NCBI GenBank assembly: GCA_963799975.1
Contig: CAWCZF010000006.1
Span: 3,968,001-4,032,000 of the forward strand
Reading direction: 5' to 3'
Length of the DNA: 64,000 nt
Origin: Actinoallomurus sp963799975
Lineage (GTDB): Bacteria > Actinomycetota > Actinomycetes > Streptosporangiales > Streptosporangiaceae
Shown: positions 1-8,629 of the stretch, piece by piece
Layout: each line of letters begins with the position of its first letter
Numbering within the stretch: position 1 is the first letter of the stretch
Notes under the pieces: generated by a model
The model's database searches: none
Told to the model about the DNA's origin: nothing
What the model saw: only the letters and a program-made list of their open reading frames with translations
Program-made: the position numbers and the translations under genes

Positions 1-270
1 GGCAAGGAGCCCGATCCGCTGAACGACGGCACGGTCGACTCCTCAGCCGAGGTGGGCACGCCACTGGCGGAGGAGAGCTGGGACAGCATCCGGCGCGGCT
101 TCGACCGGCTGAAGGACGCGAACAACTGGGAGTCGCTCGCCGGGGGTGGCGGCATCGGCGACGAGAACGGCCCGGCGTCGGACGCGTTCGACGAGACGGC
201 GGCGATGCCGATCATCGAGCCGGACGACGAGGGCGGCAACGACACGCGCGGCGGCCCTCGCGGGGGTTAG
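1..270 (+). CDS. C-terminal end of a protein of unknown function (5' cut by window edge)
   Basis: The reading frame is open from base 1 and ends at the TAG at 268-270, so only the last 89 residues are present. They are acidic and glycine-rich (a GGGGIGDEN stretch, then EPDDEGGND) with one amphipathic segment around WDSIRRGFDRLKDANNW. No domain is recognisable. The low-complexity acidic tail looks like the disordered end of a larger protein whose N-terminus lies upstream of the window. Function cannot be assigned. Confidence 0.6.
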   Translation, partial: GKEPDPLNDGTVDSSAEVGTPLAEESWDSIRRGFDRLKDANNWESLAGGGGIGDENGPASDAFDETAAMPIIEPDDEGGNDTRGGPRGG

Positions 271-358
271 CCCCACCCTCACCCGGCATGCCAGCCACAT
301 GGGACGTACGGCGGAGGTCCCGTAGCGTTCTGCTCAAGCCGACCTTGAGGAGTCATTC

Positions 359-1147
359 GTGAACAGCCGCAGTGTGGCGCTCGTCGCCCTCACCGCACTC
401 ACCGCGTCTGGCTGCGGCGTGGGAGTGCACTTCGCCGACTACCGGCACACCGCGACGCTCGCCGACGCCCAGGTGACCGGTCAGGTGACGGCCATCGAGG
501 TCAACGCCGGCGACAACGGCCACGTCGTGGTCAAGGCCGGCGGCGGCGACGGCGTGACCGTGCACCGCGTCGTGCATTACCAGAGCGGCACCCCGCATCC
601 GACGCAGCGGCTGAGCGGCGGCACCCTGACCTTCGACAAGGGCTGCTCGCGCTGCCGGGTCGACTACGACCTCACCGTGCCCGCCACGGTGCGCGTACGC
701 GCACGCGCCGACAGCGGCCGGATCAACGTCGCGGGCGTGGCGAGTGCCGACCTCGGCAGCGACTCGGGCTCATTGACCGCGCGTCACGTGACGGGCGGCG
801 TCACCGCGCGGTCCGACTCGGGCTCGATCACCCTCCAGGACGTCGGCGGCGCGCTGGCCGCCAAGACGGACTCCGGCTCGATCCACGGTACGGAGATGCA
901 CGCGGGCAGTGCGTCGGCCGCCAGCGACTCCGGCAGCCTGCGGCTGGACTTCACCGCGATGCCGGGCAGCGTGCGGGCGACCAGCGACTCCGGCTCCATA
1001 CATCTCGGCCTGCCGGGCGGCCCGTACGACGTCAACGTCCAGACCGACTCCGGCGGCAAGCACATCACGGTGCCGACCGCGTCGCTCTCACCGAACAAGG
1101 TCTATCTGCGCTCCGACTCCGGCAGTGTGAGCGTCGTCCCGGCCTGA
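359..1147 (+). CDS. DUF4097-type beta-repeat lipoprotein
   Basis: A 262-residue exported protein. The GTG start follows a TTGAGGAG-like ribosome site. The N-terminus is a short hydrophobic signal ending in a lipobox-like ASGC, so it is probably a lipoprotein. The body repeats the signature S/TDSGS (DSGRI, DSGSL, DSGSI and so on, about eight times), typical of DUF4097 proteins that form a right-handed beta-helix. A CSRC motif lies in the middle. Family members are putative adhesin-like surface proteins with no known reaction. Its last 46 bases overlap the 3' end of the convergent methyltransferase gene, so neither gene has room for a separate terminator. Confidence 0.8.
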   Translation: MNSRSVALVALTALTASGCGVGVHFADYRHTATLADAQVTGQVTAIEVNAGDNGHVVVKAGGGDGVTVHRVVHYQSGTPHPTQRLSGGTLTFDKGCSRCRVDYDLTVPATVRVRARADSGRINVAGVASADLGSDSGSLTARHVTGGVTARSDSGSITLQDVGGALAAKTDSGSIHGTEMHAGSASAASDSGSLRLDFTAMPGSVRATSDSGSIHLGLPGGPYDVNVQTDSGGKHITVPTASLSPNKVYLRSDSGSVSVVPA

Positions 1148-1956
1148 GCGCCCCAGCGGTAGCGCAGGAGACGCACCCCGCGCCGCGTCGCCGGGATCGC
1201 GGCGAGCAGCCGGAAGATCGCCCCGTACGGCCGGCGCAGGCGCTCGGTCTCGGGGAGCGCGAAGACGCTGACCGACGAGACGCAGGTGAGGCGGAGTTCG
1301 CGGCCGAGCGCGGCCGGGTCGTCGACGCCCCAGTGGACGCCGCCCTCGGCACGTACGAGCCGGTTGAGGTTCTCCAGCCGGATCCAGGCTCGGCTGAACG
1401 CGTCGAAGACGATCTCCCCGGCCGTGAAGTGCTCGGTGATCCGGCCGAAGAGCCGCTTGCCGTCGCCTTCGGCGAGGTACATGAAGAGCCCTTCGCCGAT
1501 CACCAGCACCGGCGCGTCGGCGGGCACGCTCTCCAGCCAGCCGGGCTCGGTCACCGAGGTGCCGATCAGCCGGGCGGCCGGGTGCGGCGGGCACGCGAGC
1601 CGCCGCTTGTCGATGACGTCGGGACGGTCCACGTCGTACCAGCGGACCGTCGCGGGCGGATCGATCCGGTTGACGCGGCTGTCCAGCCCGCAGCCGAGGT
1701 GCAGCACGACCGCCGTGGGGTGGTCGGCGACGAACTCCGCGGCCCACACGTCGAGATGCCGGCTCCGCAACGCGACGAGCCCGGCGTTGGCCGGAGTCAC
1801 CTTCGTACGGCTGAAGTCGAAGTCGACTCTGCCTACGACGCCGGCGGCGAAGGCGTCGCCGAGGACCGGGTGGTCCGCCTGGCTGTCGAGGGCCTTGGCG
1901 TAGAGCGTGTCGAGGAGCGTCCGCTCCTCGGTGAAGACGACCTTCTCCGTGGCCAT
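1102..1956 (-). CDS. class I SAM-dependent methyltransferase, LCMT/PPM1-like
   Basis: 284 residues from the ATG at 1956. The SAM-binding glycine motif is LHLGCGLDSR, followed by the acidic loop WYDVDRPDVI. Together with VIGEGLFMYL further on, this is typical of the leucine carboxyl methyltransferase-like family common in actinobacteria. The substrate is unknown; many family members are encoded alone or beside secondary metabolism genes. It starts about 20 bases downstream of the fumarylacetoacetase stop on the same strand, so the two are probably cotranscribed. The same frame stays open upstream through the fumarylacetoacetase gene, but that extension is only an overlapping shadow. The 3' end overlaps the DUF4097 gene tail to tail. 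Confidence 0.82.
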   Translation of the reverse strand: MATEKVVFTEERTLLDTLYAKALDSQADHPVLGDAFAAGVVGRVDFDFSRTKVTPANAGLVALRSRHLDVWAAEFVADHPTAVVLHLGCGLDSRVNRIDPPATVRWYDVDRPDVIDKRRLACPPHPAARLIGTSVTEPGWLESVPADAPVLVIGEGLFMYLAEGDGKRLFGRITEHFTAGEIVFDAFSRAWIRLENLNRLVRAEGGVHWGVDDPAALGRELRLTCVSSVSVFALPETERLRRPYGAIFRLLAAIPATRRGVRLLRYRWGAQAGTTLTLPESERR

Positions 1957-1976
1957 GACCCGACGGTACGTGCCGA

Positions 1977-3179
1977 TCAGAGAGCAGGGTAGACGGTGCC
2001 GACGACCTCGCCGAATCCGATCGGGGTGATGTCGGCGCCCGAGCCGGAGGCGGTGATGCGCACGGTGTCGCCGTCCTCCAGGAAGGCGCGCCTGCCGCCG
2101 CCGGGGAGTTCGAGCGGCTCGTTGCCGTTCCAGGTCAGCTCGATCAGGCTGCCGCGCTCGTCGCGCGCGGCGCCGGAGACGGTGCCGGACGCCATCAGGT
2201 CGCCGGTGTGCAGCGCCGCGCCGTTCGCGGTCGCGTGCGCCAGTTGCTGCGGGGGGGTCCAGTACATCCCGGCGAACGGCGGACGGCTCACCACGTGCCC
2301 GTTCAGCTCGATCTCCAGCCGTACGTCCAGGCCCCACGGCTCCTCGCAGCGGAGGTACGGCAGGGGCCGCGGGTCCTGGTGCGGCGGGTCGACGCGCGCG
2401 GGGTCGAGCGCCTCGACCGGGACCACCCACGGCGAGATCGAGGTCGCGAACGACTTGGCCAGGAACGGGCCGAGCGGCTGGTACTCCCATGCCTGGATGT
2501 CCCGCGCGCTCCAGTCGTTGACCAGGACGAACCCGAACACGTGGTCGCGGAAGCCGGAGGTCGGCACCGGCCGCCCGTACGCCGAGGGAACGCCGACGAC
2601 GAAGCCGATCTCGGCCTCGATGTCGAGTTTCTGCGTGGGGCCGAAGATCGGGCCCGCGTCGCCGCGCCGCTGCCCGCTGGGCCGTACGACAGGGGTCCCC
2701 GAGGGCACCACGGTGCCGGCGCGGCCGTGGTAGCCGACCGGCAGGTGGGTCCAGTTCGGCAGCAGCGGGTCCGTGCCGGGCCGCAGGATGCGCCCGAGGT
2801 TCGTCGCGTGCTCGCGCGAGGAGTAGAAGTCGACGTAGTCGGCGACCGCGAACGGCATGTGAAGGTCGAGGTCGGCCATCGGCACCAGGCACGGCTCGAC
2901 GTCGTCGCGGTAGGCCATGTCGGTGAGCAGGGTGATGATGCGGTCGCGGGTCGGCTGCCACACCATGCGGCCCGCCGCCATGAAGCCGTTGAGCGAGCCC
3001 GCCGCGAACCATCGCCGGTCGGCGAGCAGGCCCGCGCCCGCCAGCTCGGCCAGGTCGAGCACGTGCTCGCCGATGGCCACGCCGACGCGCGGCAGCTCGC
3101 CCCGCTGGGAGAAGACACCGTACGGAAGGTTGTTCACTCCGAATCCGCTGCCCTCGGGCACGGGCACCCAGGTACTCAT
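1977..3179 (-). CDS. fahA: fumarylacetoacetase
   Basis: 400 residues, full length for the family. The enzyme hydrolyses 4-fumarylacetoacetate to fumarate and acetoacetate, the last step of tyrosine degradation via homogentisate. Seen in the sequence: an N-terminal SH3-like domain (residues 1-about 110) and the FAH fold. The metal and substrate segments are YVDFYSSREHATNLGR, EAEIGFVVG and NDWSARDIQAWEYQPLGPF, which carry the expected Asp and Glu metal ligands. Unlike many actinobacteria, no homogentisate dioxygenase lies next to it; the neighbour is a methyltransferase of unknown role. Confidence 0.95.
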   Translation of the reverse strand: MSTWVPVPEGSGFGVNNLPYGVFSQRGELPRVGVAIGEHVLDLAELAGAGLLADRRWFAAGSLNGFMAAGRMVWQPTRDRIITLLTDMAYRDDVEPCLVPMADLDLHMPFAVADYVDFYSSREHATNLGRILRPGTDPLLPNWTHLPVGYHGRAGTVVPSGTPVVRPSGQRRGDAGPIFGPTQKLDIEAEIGFVVGVPSAYGRPVPTSGFRDHVFGFVLVNDWSARDIQAWEYQPLGPFLAKSFATSISPWVVPVEALDPARVDPPHQDPRPLPYLRCEEPWGLDVRLEIELNGHVVSRPPFAGMYWTPPQQLAHATANGAALHTGDLMASGTVSGAARDERGSLIELTWNGNEPLELPGGGRRAFLEDGDTVRITASGSGADITPIGFGEVVGTVYPAL

Positions 3180-3243
3180 TTACTCAGCGTTCCCCCTCAT
3201 GCGCGGATTTCACCATGCGCGAGGGGGGTTCCGTACGGGCGGC

Positions 3244-4542
3244 TCAGTCGCGCGGCGGCGTCGGTGAGCTGCGGAACTTGCTGGAGGGCGGTGTCGCCTC
3301 CATGTCCTCCCCGGCGTCCGGGTCCTCGGCGCGCTCGTCGGCGTAGGAGGTGTCCTCCTCGTCCTCCTCGTTTTTCTTGTCCTCCGCTTTGTCCACCTCT
3401 GGGCCGCCGGACGTGTCGCGGACCAGGGTTATGCCGTCGGGCTGGGTGTCCGGCAGCGGGATGCCGTCCGGCTGGGTGTCGGTCAGCGTCTTCGGCTTGG
3501 GGCCGCCCACCAGTCGTACGTCCGTGGGCAGCGATGTGCGGGCGACCAGGCGCGGCGTGTCCTCCGGCTCGGCGGGCTCGTCGTTCATGGGGGTCTCCAC
3601 CTCGGGCTCGGCGGCGGCCGGCGGGTCCGCGGGCCGCGGCTCGCCGCGGCGGGGCGCGGGCGGCAGCAGCGGCTCGCCGCGGCCCGGCGTGCCGGGCGTC
3701 TCCGGGTCGCGGGACGCGGGTTCGTCCGGGGAGACGACGCGGTGCTCGCCGCTCCAGGAGGCCGGTACGGGGTCACTCGGCTCCGGGTGCGGGCCCTCCC
3801 AGGGGTCGGGCGGGTCCAGGCGCGCCGCGTCCCAGGGGTTGGACTCCGGCTCGGCCGTGCGCTCGGGCTCCCACCCGCGCTCCGCCGTGCGTACGCGCTC
3901 GGGGGTGCGGGCGAACTCCGACGTGCGCACGGGCTCCAGCTCGCGTACGGGGACACCACGCGACAGGGCGGGGGTCTCGCCGGTCTCCAGGCCGGGGATC
4001 ATCGCCTGGTCGACCCGCGTGGCGGGCACCGGCTCGGTCTCGTGCACGCCCGGCTCGACGGCGCGCAGGTCCTCGTCCGTAGCCGCGTCCCCGCCGGGCC
4101 GCACCCGACGGCCCAGCATCTGCTTGAGCATCGCCAGCCAGAGCCAGACCGCGATCATCAGGATCGCCCAGGGCGCCACGGCGACGCCGACGTTGACCGG
4201 GGTGTCCGGCAGGGCCGGGTAGCCCTTGACGGCACGCTGGATGCCGGCCGCGCCCGCGCCCGCGATCAGCAGGACGAGCAGGGACCAGCGCACGGCGCGC
4301 GACGGCCAGCCGGACCGGCGCGCGGTCAGGATCGCCAGGATGATCACGACGACCAGGCCGTCGAGCATCCAGGGGTAGAGGAACGCGCGGTGCCGGGCGG
4401 CGCCGCCGCGGAGCGCGAGCAGCCGCAGGTCGTCATAGGACAGCACGAACGTGCCGGCGGCAAGCGCGACGACGCCGAGACCACCGAGCGTGGTCAGGAA
4501 CCGTCTCTGTGCCTTGGAGTACTGCGCGGGGGTGATAGTCAT
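3244..4542 (-). CDS. DUF2637-type membrane protein with long acidic, proline-rich tail
   Basis: 432 residues if started at the ATG at 4542 (MTITPAQYSK...); a longer frame reaches 4662 but adds atypical sequence. The first 160 residues hold four predicted membrane helices, among them LGGLGVVALAAGTFVLSY, WMLDGLVVVIILAILTA and VAPWAILMIAVWLWLAML. This matches DUF2637, the SpdB-like family first seen in actinomycete conjugative plasmids but also widespread on chromosomes. The remaining 270 residues are low-complexity (Pro, Glu, Arg) and end in an acidic stretch, so this is a disordered cytoplasmic tail. No plasmid transfer or integrase gene is nearby, so a transfer role is not supported here. Confidence 0.7.
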   Translation of the reverse strand: MTITPAQYSKAQRRFLTTLGGLGVVALAAGTFVLSYDDLRLLALRGGAARHRAFLYPWMLDGLVVVIILAILTARRSGWPSRAVRWSLLVLLIAGAGAAGIQRAVKGYPALPDTPVNVGVAVAPWAILMIAVWLWLAMLKQMLGRRVRPGGDAATDEDLRAVEPGVHETEPVPATRVDQAMIPGLETGETPALSRGVPVRELEPVRTSEFARTPERVRTAERGWEPERTAEPESNPWDAARLDPPDPWEGPHPEPSDPVPASWSGEHRVVSPDEPASRDPETPGTPGRGEPLLPPAPRRGEPRPADPPAAAEPEVETPMNDEPAEPEDTPRLVARTSLPTDVRLVGGPKPKTLTDTQPDGIPLPDTQPDGITLVRDTSGGPEVDKAEDKKNEEDEEDTSYADERAEDPDAGEDMEATPPSSKFRSSPTPPRD

Positions 4543-4784
4543 TGGGGGGCAGCCAACCATCGGGGCGTACGGGGCGACACCATCTTGGCCGCATTGGTCG
4601 GGTGACGGGGTGAGCGCGGACCGCGTGTCGCAGGTGAGATCGGTCGCGCACCCCCTCGGCATACCCCACGTACGCGGCTGGGAAGCGGAGCGGGGAGGAT
4701 GTTGTCTCGCTACGGACGGCCCGCTTCGTGATATGCGGGCATTAGTGTCGTTTTGTCGGATATAGACCTAATCATGGTGTCCTT

Positions 4785-5564
4785 GTGAGTGACGAGAGCA
4801 TTCCCGCCCCGATCGCCGACTTCGCGAAGGACGAACGACTCGGCGAGCCGCGGAGCATGCACGACCCCCGTACGGTGAACAGTCGTTCACGTAGGTGGCT
4901 GGTGATTCTGGGGCTGCCCGGCCTGGTGATGCTGCCGTTCGCCGTGGGGTTCTCGATGGGCGGATTCGGGTGGGCCTCGGCGCTGAGCGTGCTGCTCACC
5001 GCCGCCTACCTCGGCGCGGCGGGGCGGATCCTGGTCCGTGATGTCCTGCCCGGCTACGGCCGCGTGCTCTACCTCTACGAGAACGGCCTGGTCCTGGCCG
5101 ACGGGCGGAAACGGACCGCGTTCCCCTGGGACGCCATCCGGGAGGTGAACGTCTCCGGCGTGCGGATGGGATCCTCGGAGGCGGTGAGCTGGCAGTGCGC
5201 GGTGGTGCGCGACGACTACACCGAGACGACGCTCGGGCCGGAGTTCCCCGGCGTCCAGGAGGTGGTCGAGACCGTGTCCGCGGCGGTGACCGAGCGGCTG
5301 CTGCCCAAGTACGTCTCCCGCGTCGAGACCGGCGGCAAGGTGCGCTTCGGTCCGTTCACGATCTCCCGCGAGGGCATCGCCAGGGAAGGCGAGGGCGAGG
5401 AGGTGCCCTGGCCGGACGTCACGGCGGTCGAGATCAGCAACGGCACGGTCCACGTCAACCGCCGCGACCGCCCGGTGGGCCTGACGGCCACCGCGGGAGA
5501 GGTGCCCAACGCCGTCGCCTTCAGTGAATTGGCACGTTATGTACGCGAGGGTCGTCCGGAATGA
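4785..5564 (+). CDS. two-helix membrane protein of unknown function (DUF6585-like)
   Basis: 259 residues from a GTG start. After a charged 38-residue N-terminus come two membrane helices, one around WLVILGLPGLVMLPFAVGF and the other around ALSVLLTAAYLGAAG. A cytoplasmic region of about 180 residues follows, made of two PH-like halves: YLYENGLVLADG..FPWDAIREV and RFGPFTISREGIA..VPWPDVTAVEI. The repeated W-D-x-I/V pattern suggests two copies of a bacterial PH-type beta domain. That resembles actinobacterial DUF6585 proteins, but the match is by eye. No function is known. It is followed by a weak hairpin and then cysS. Confidence 0.6.
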   Translation: MSDESIPAPIADFAKDERLGEPRSMHDPRTVNSRSRRWLVILGLPGLVMLPFAVGFSMGGFGWASALSVLLTAAYLGAAGRILVRDVLPGYGRVLYLYENGLVLADGRKRTAFPWDAIREVNVSGVRMGSSEAVSWQCAVVRDDYTETTLGPEFPGVQEVVETVSAAVTERLLPKYVSRVETGGKVRFGPFTISREGIAREGEGEEVPWPDVTAVEISNGTVHVNRRDRPVGLTATAGEVPNAVAFSELARYVREGRPE

Positions 5565-5568
5565 GGCA

Positions 5569-5585
5569 ACCCTCTCCCTGAGGGT
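5569..5585 (+). terminator. weak hairpin between the membrane-protein gene and cysS
   Basis: ACCCTC at 5569-5574 pairs with GAGGGT at 5580-5585 across a 5-base loop, right after the stop codon at 5564. No T-run follows, so this is only a possible attenuating or terminating hairpin. Confidence 0.3.
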
Positions 5586-5651
5586 CCGGGATCGCCCAAC
5601 AAACCGGATTTCCGTGCTGCCCGCCGACCCGCATCGAATAGCCTCTTACGC

Positions 5652-7043
5652 GTGAGCCTGCGCCTCTACGACACCGGCACCCGTGACATCCGCGAGTTCG
5701 TCCCGCTGACGGAGGGGCGGGCGGGCGTCTACGTCTGCGGCGCCACGCCACAGGCCGCACCGCACATCGGCCACCTTCGCTCCGGCGTGACGTACGACCT
5801 GCTGTGCCGCTGGCTGATCGCCTCGGGCTACTCCCTGACGTTCGTCCGCAACGTCACCGACGTCGACGACAAGATCATCAATGTCGCCGCACAGACGGGC
5901 GTGCCGTGGTTCGCGGTCGCCGAGGCCAACCAGCGCGTCTTCGGCCAGGGCTATGACCTGCTCGGCTGCCTGCCGCCGACCGTCGAGCCGAGGGCGACCG
6001 GGCACGTGCCCGAGATGATCACGTTGATGCGCCGCCTCATCGACGCCGGCCACGCCTACAGCGTCGGCAACGACGTCTACTTCGACGTCATGTCGTGGTC
6101 GGACCACTACGGCGCGCTGTCACACCAGCGGCTCGACAGCATGCGTGCGGCCGGCGACTCGTTCGGCGACGACACCAAGCGCGACCCGCGCGACTTCGCC
6201 CTCTGGAAGGGCGCCAAGCCGGGCGAGCCGAGCTGGGAGACGCCGTGGGGCCCCGGGCGGCCGGGCTGGCACCTGGAGTGCTCCGCGATGGCCACCAAGT
6301 ACCTCGGGCCCACCTTCGACATCCACGGCGGCGGCGTCGACCTGATCTTCCCCCACCACGAGAACGAACTCGCCCAGTCCACCGCGGCCGGCGACGCGTT
6401 CGCCCGCTACTGGATGCACAACGGGCTGCTCACCGTACGCGGCGAGAAGATGAGCAAATCCGTCGGCAACGTCGTGCTGCTGCCCGACCTGCTGGCACAG
6501 GCTCGCGCGGCCGAGGTGCGCTACTACCTCGGCGCCGCGCACTACCGCTCGATGATCGATTATTCCGACGAGGCCCTGCGCGACGCCGCCGCGGCGTACC
6601 AGCGCATCGAGGCGTTCGTCGTACGCGCGGTGGAGCTGGCCGGCCGCGTGGAGCCCGGCACGGCGCCGCGGGCGTTCGCCGACGCGATGGATGACGACCT
6701 CGGCGTCCCGCAGGCGCTCGCCGTCGTCCACGAGTGGGTGCGCGAGGGCAACACCGCGCTGAACGCCGGCGACAAGGACGCGCTCGTCCGCATCCTGGGC
6801 GAGCTGCGCGCGATGCTCACCGTGCTCGGCCTCGACCCGCTGTCCCCGCAGTGGGAGAGCGCGGGCGATGACCTGACCGACGTCGTCGACGCGCTCGTCG
6901 CGCTCGCGCTGGAGCAGCGGCAGGCCGCGCGCACGCGCAAGGACTACGCCGCCGCGGACGCGATCCGCGACCGGCTCACCGCCGCCGGCGTCCTCATCGA
7001 GGACACCCCGCGAGGCCCGCGCTGGGAACTCAAGCGTTCCTGA
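5652..7043 (+). CDS. cysS: cysteinyl-tRNA synthetase
   Basis: 463 residues, normal length, GTG start. It charges tRNA-Cys with cysteine in the cytosol. The zinc ligand Cys29 (YVCGATP), the class I HIGH motif at residues 38-41, the HLECSAM zinc segment, the GGGVDLIFPHHENE segment and KMSKS at about 266-270 are all visible. The related MshC ligase of mycothiol synthesis has a similar catalytic core, but the C-terminal anticodon-binding half (to RGPRWELKRS) and the following rlmB favour CysS. In many actinobacteria cysS follows ispD-ispF; here ispF is 13 kb away on the other strand. Confidence 0.95.
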   Translation: MSLRLYDTGTRDIREFVPLTEGRAGVYVCGATPQAAPHIGHLRSGVTYDLLCRWLIASGYSLTFVRNVTDVDDKIINVAAQTGVPWFAVAEANQRVFGQGYDLLGCLPPTVEPRATGHVPEMITLMRRLIDAGHAYSVGNDVYFDVMSWSDHYGALSHQRLDSMRAAGDSFGDDTKRDPRDFALWKGAKPGEPSWETPWGPGRPGWHLECSAMATKYLGPTFDIHGGGVDLIFPHHENELAQSTAAGDAFARYWMHNGLLTVRGEKMSKSVGNVVLLPDLLAQARAAEVRYYLGAAHYRSMIDYSDEALRDAAAAYQRIEAFVVRAVELAGRVEPGTAPRAFADAMDDDLGVPQALAVVHEWVREGNTALNAGDKDALVRILGELRAMLTVLGLDPLSPQWESAGDDLTDVVDALVALALEQRQAARTRKDYAAADAIRDRLTAAGVLIEDTPRGPRWELKRS

Positions 7044-7118
7044 TGTGATTGGTGGGTGAGAGTCCGGGGACGTAACGTTCGAGAGGCTTCACACCCCACC
7101 GTTTCCGAGGTGGTCCAG

Positions 7119-7688
7119 TTGTTCGAGCGGTTCACCGACACCGCACGCCGCGTCGTGGTCTATGCCAAAGAAGAGGCCCTGCTGCTCGACCACGACCACA
7201 TCGGCACCGAGCACATCCTGCTCGGCCTGCTGCGCGACGACACCGAGACGCCGGTCCAGGTCCTCACCTCGCTCGGCGTGACACTGCCGCTCGCCCGCGT
7301 CCAGGTCGAGGAGACCGCCGGACGCGGTGAGCCCGCGCCCGCGGGCGACATCCCGTTCACCCCGCGCGCCAAGAAGATCCTCGAACTCTCGCTGCGCGAG
7401 GCGTTGCAGCTCGGCCACAACTACATCGGCGGCGAGCACATCCTGCTCGGCCTGCTCCGCGAGGGCGAGTGCGGCGGGGCGCGTGTCCTCACCCGGCTCG
7501 ACGTCGACTTCGACACGCTGCGCCGCGCCATCCTCACGGTGCTGCGCTCGCGTCAGCAGCCGCGCCCGGCGCCCGGCATCTTCGCCTCCGGCGGTTCGTC
7601 GGTCGAGTCGCGGCTGAGCGCGATCGAGGAGCGGCTGGAGCGCATCGAGCGGCTGCTTCGGGACGGTACGGGGCGCGACTCCGCGTAG
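7119..7688 (+). CDS. ClpC-type Clp N-domain protein (no ATPase domain)
   Basis: 189 residues from a TTG start at 7119, giving FERFTDTARRVVVYAKEEA, the canonical ClpC N-terminus. GAGG at 7107-7110 sits 8 bases upstream. An upstream GTG at 7056 in the same frame is possible but adds non-conserved residues. Two Clp-N repeats are seen: HIGTEHILLGLLRDD and YIGGEHILLGLLREG. The C-terminal 40 residues are a short coiled coil (SRLSAIEERLERIERLLRD). There is no AAA module, so it may act as an adaptor or decoy for Clp substrates; the role is inferred from the domain only. It lies between cysS and rlmB and is probably in their operon. Confidence 0.82.
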   Translation: MFERFTDTARRVVVYAKEEALLLDHDHIGTEHILLGLLRDDTETPVQVLTSLGVTLPLARVQVEETAGRGEPAPAGDIPFTPRAKKILELSLREALQLGHNYIGGEHILLGLLREGECGGARVLTRLDVDFDTLRRAILTVLRSRQQPRPAPGIFASGGSSVESRLSAIEERLERIERLLRDGTGRDSA

Positions 7689-7726
7689 TCTTGGGCCATC
7701 GCCCCTTCACCCCGCGGAGGATATGC

Positions 7727-8629
7727 ATGGCCAAGCGTCGTAAGAAGGGGTCGAGCCACACCCCGAAGGCCGAGGACCGGCACTGGTACGGCAATCGCCA
7801 AGCGGCACGCGCCACCAAGGCCGCCGACCGTACGGGCACGGCCACGACCGGCCCGCGCCGCGGCGCGGCGGCCCCCGCCGAGCGCGCCCCGCGGCGGTCC
7901 GCGCCGGACGGCCCGGAGATCGTCACCGGCCGCAACCCGGTCGTCGAGGCGCTGCGAGCCGGCATCCCGGCGAGCACGCTCTACGTGATGACGGGCGCCG
8001 CCGACGACCGCATCCGCGAGTCCATCAAACTCGCCACCGACGCGGGCGTACCCCTCCTGGAGGCGGGCAAGGCCGAGCTCGACCGCCTCACCGACCGCGC
8101 CGTACACCAGGGCATCGCCCTCCAGGTGCCGGAGTACTCCTACGCGCACCCCGACGACCTGCTGGCGCGGGGCACACCCGCGTTGGTCGTCGCCCTCGAC
8201 GGCGTGACCGACCCGCGCAACCTCGGCGCCGTCGTACGCTCGGCCGCCGCCTTCGGCGCGCACGGCGTGCTCGTGCCCGAACGCCGCGCGGCCGGAGTCA
8301 CCGCGGGCGCGTGGAAGGCGTCGGCGGGCACCCTGACGACCATGCCGGTGGCACGCGCGACCAACCTCGTACGCGCGCTGAAGGCGTACCAGAAGGCGGG
8401 CCTGTTCGTGGTCGGCCTGGACGCGCGCGCCGCGACCGGGATCGACTCTCTGGACGCCGCCGCCGGGCCCCTGGTCCTGGTCGTCGGGTCGGAGGGCAAG
8501 GGCCTGTCGCGCCTCGTCGCCGAAACCTGTGACCTGCTGGTGAACATCCCGATGCCCGGCAAGGCGGAGTCACTGAACGCGGGAGTCGCCGGGAGCATCG
8601 CGCTCTACGAGATCGCCCGTCACCGGTAA
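7727..8629 (+). CDS. rlmB: 23S rRNA (guanosine-2'-O-)-methyltransferase, RlmB/TrmH family
   Basis: 300 residues from the ATG at 7727, preceded by GCGGAGGA. It is a SPOUT-class enzyme methylating the ribose of a 23S rRNA guanosine (G2251 in E. coli numbering). Domains: a basic disordered N-terminus (1-60), the substrate-binding domain from VTGRNPVVEALRAG (about 65-140), then the SpoU catalytic fold. The three motifs are LDGVTDPRNLGAVVRSA, VVGSEGKGLSRLV and NIPMPGKAESLNAGVAGSI. The pairing cysS-rlmB is conserved in actinobacteria. Its last 10 bases overlap the convergent SDR gene. Confidence 0.93.
   Translation: MAKRRKKGSSHTPKAEDRHWYGNRQAARATKAADRTGTATTGPRRGAAAPAERAPRRSAPDGPEIVTGRNPVVEALRAGIPASTLYVMTGAADDRIRESIKLATDAGVPLLEAGKAELDRLTDRAVHQGIALQVPEYSYAHPDDLLARGTPALVVALDGVTDPRNLGAVVRSAAAFGAHGVLVPERRAAGVTAGAWKASAGTLTTMPVARATNLVRALKAYQKAGLFVVGLDARAATGIDSLDAAAGPLVLVVGSEGKGLSRLVAETCDLLVNIPMPGKAESLNAGVAGSIALYEIARHR

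Noticed and set aside
1102..3012. A 636-residue minus frame spanning the methyltransferase and fumarylacetoacetase genes
   Set aside because: The upper half is arginine- and proline-rich shadow of fahA in another frame; the methyltransferase has its own ATG at 1956.
3244..4542. Conjugative element indicated by the DUF2637 (SpdB-like) protein
   Set aside because: No integrase, transfer ATPase, replication gene or attachment-site repeats are nearby; DUF2637 is also common on chromosomes.
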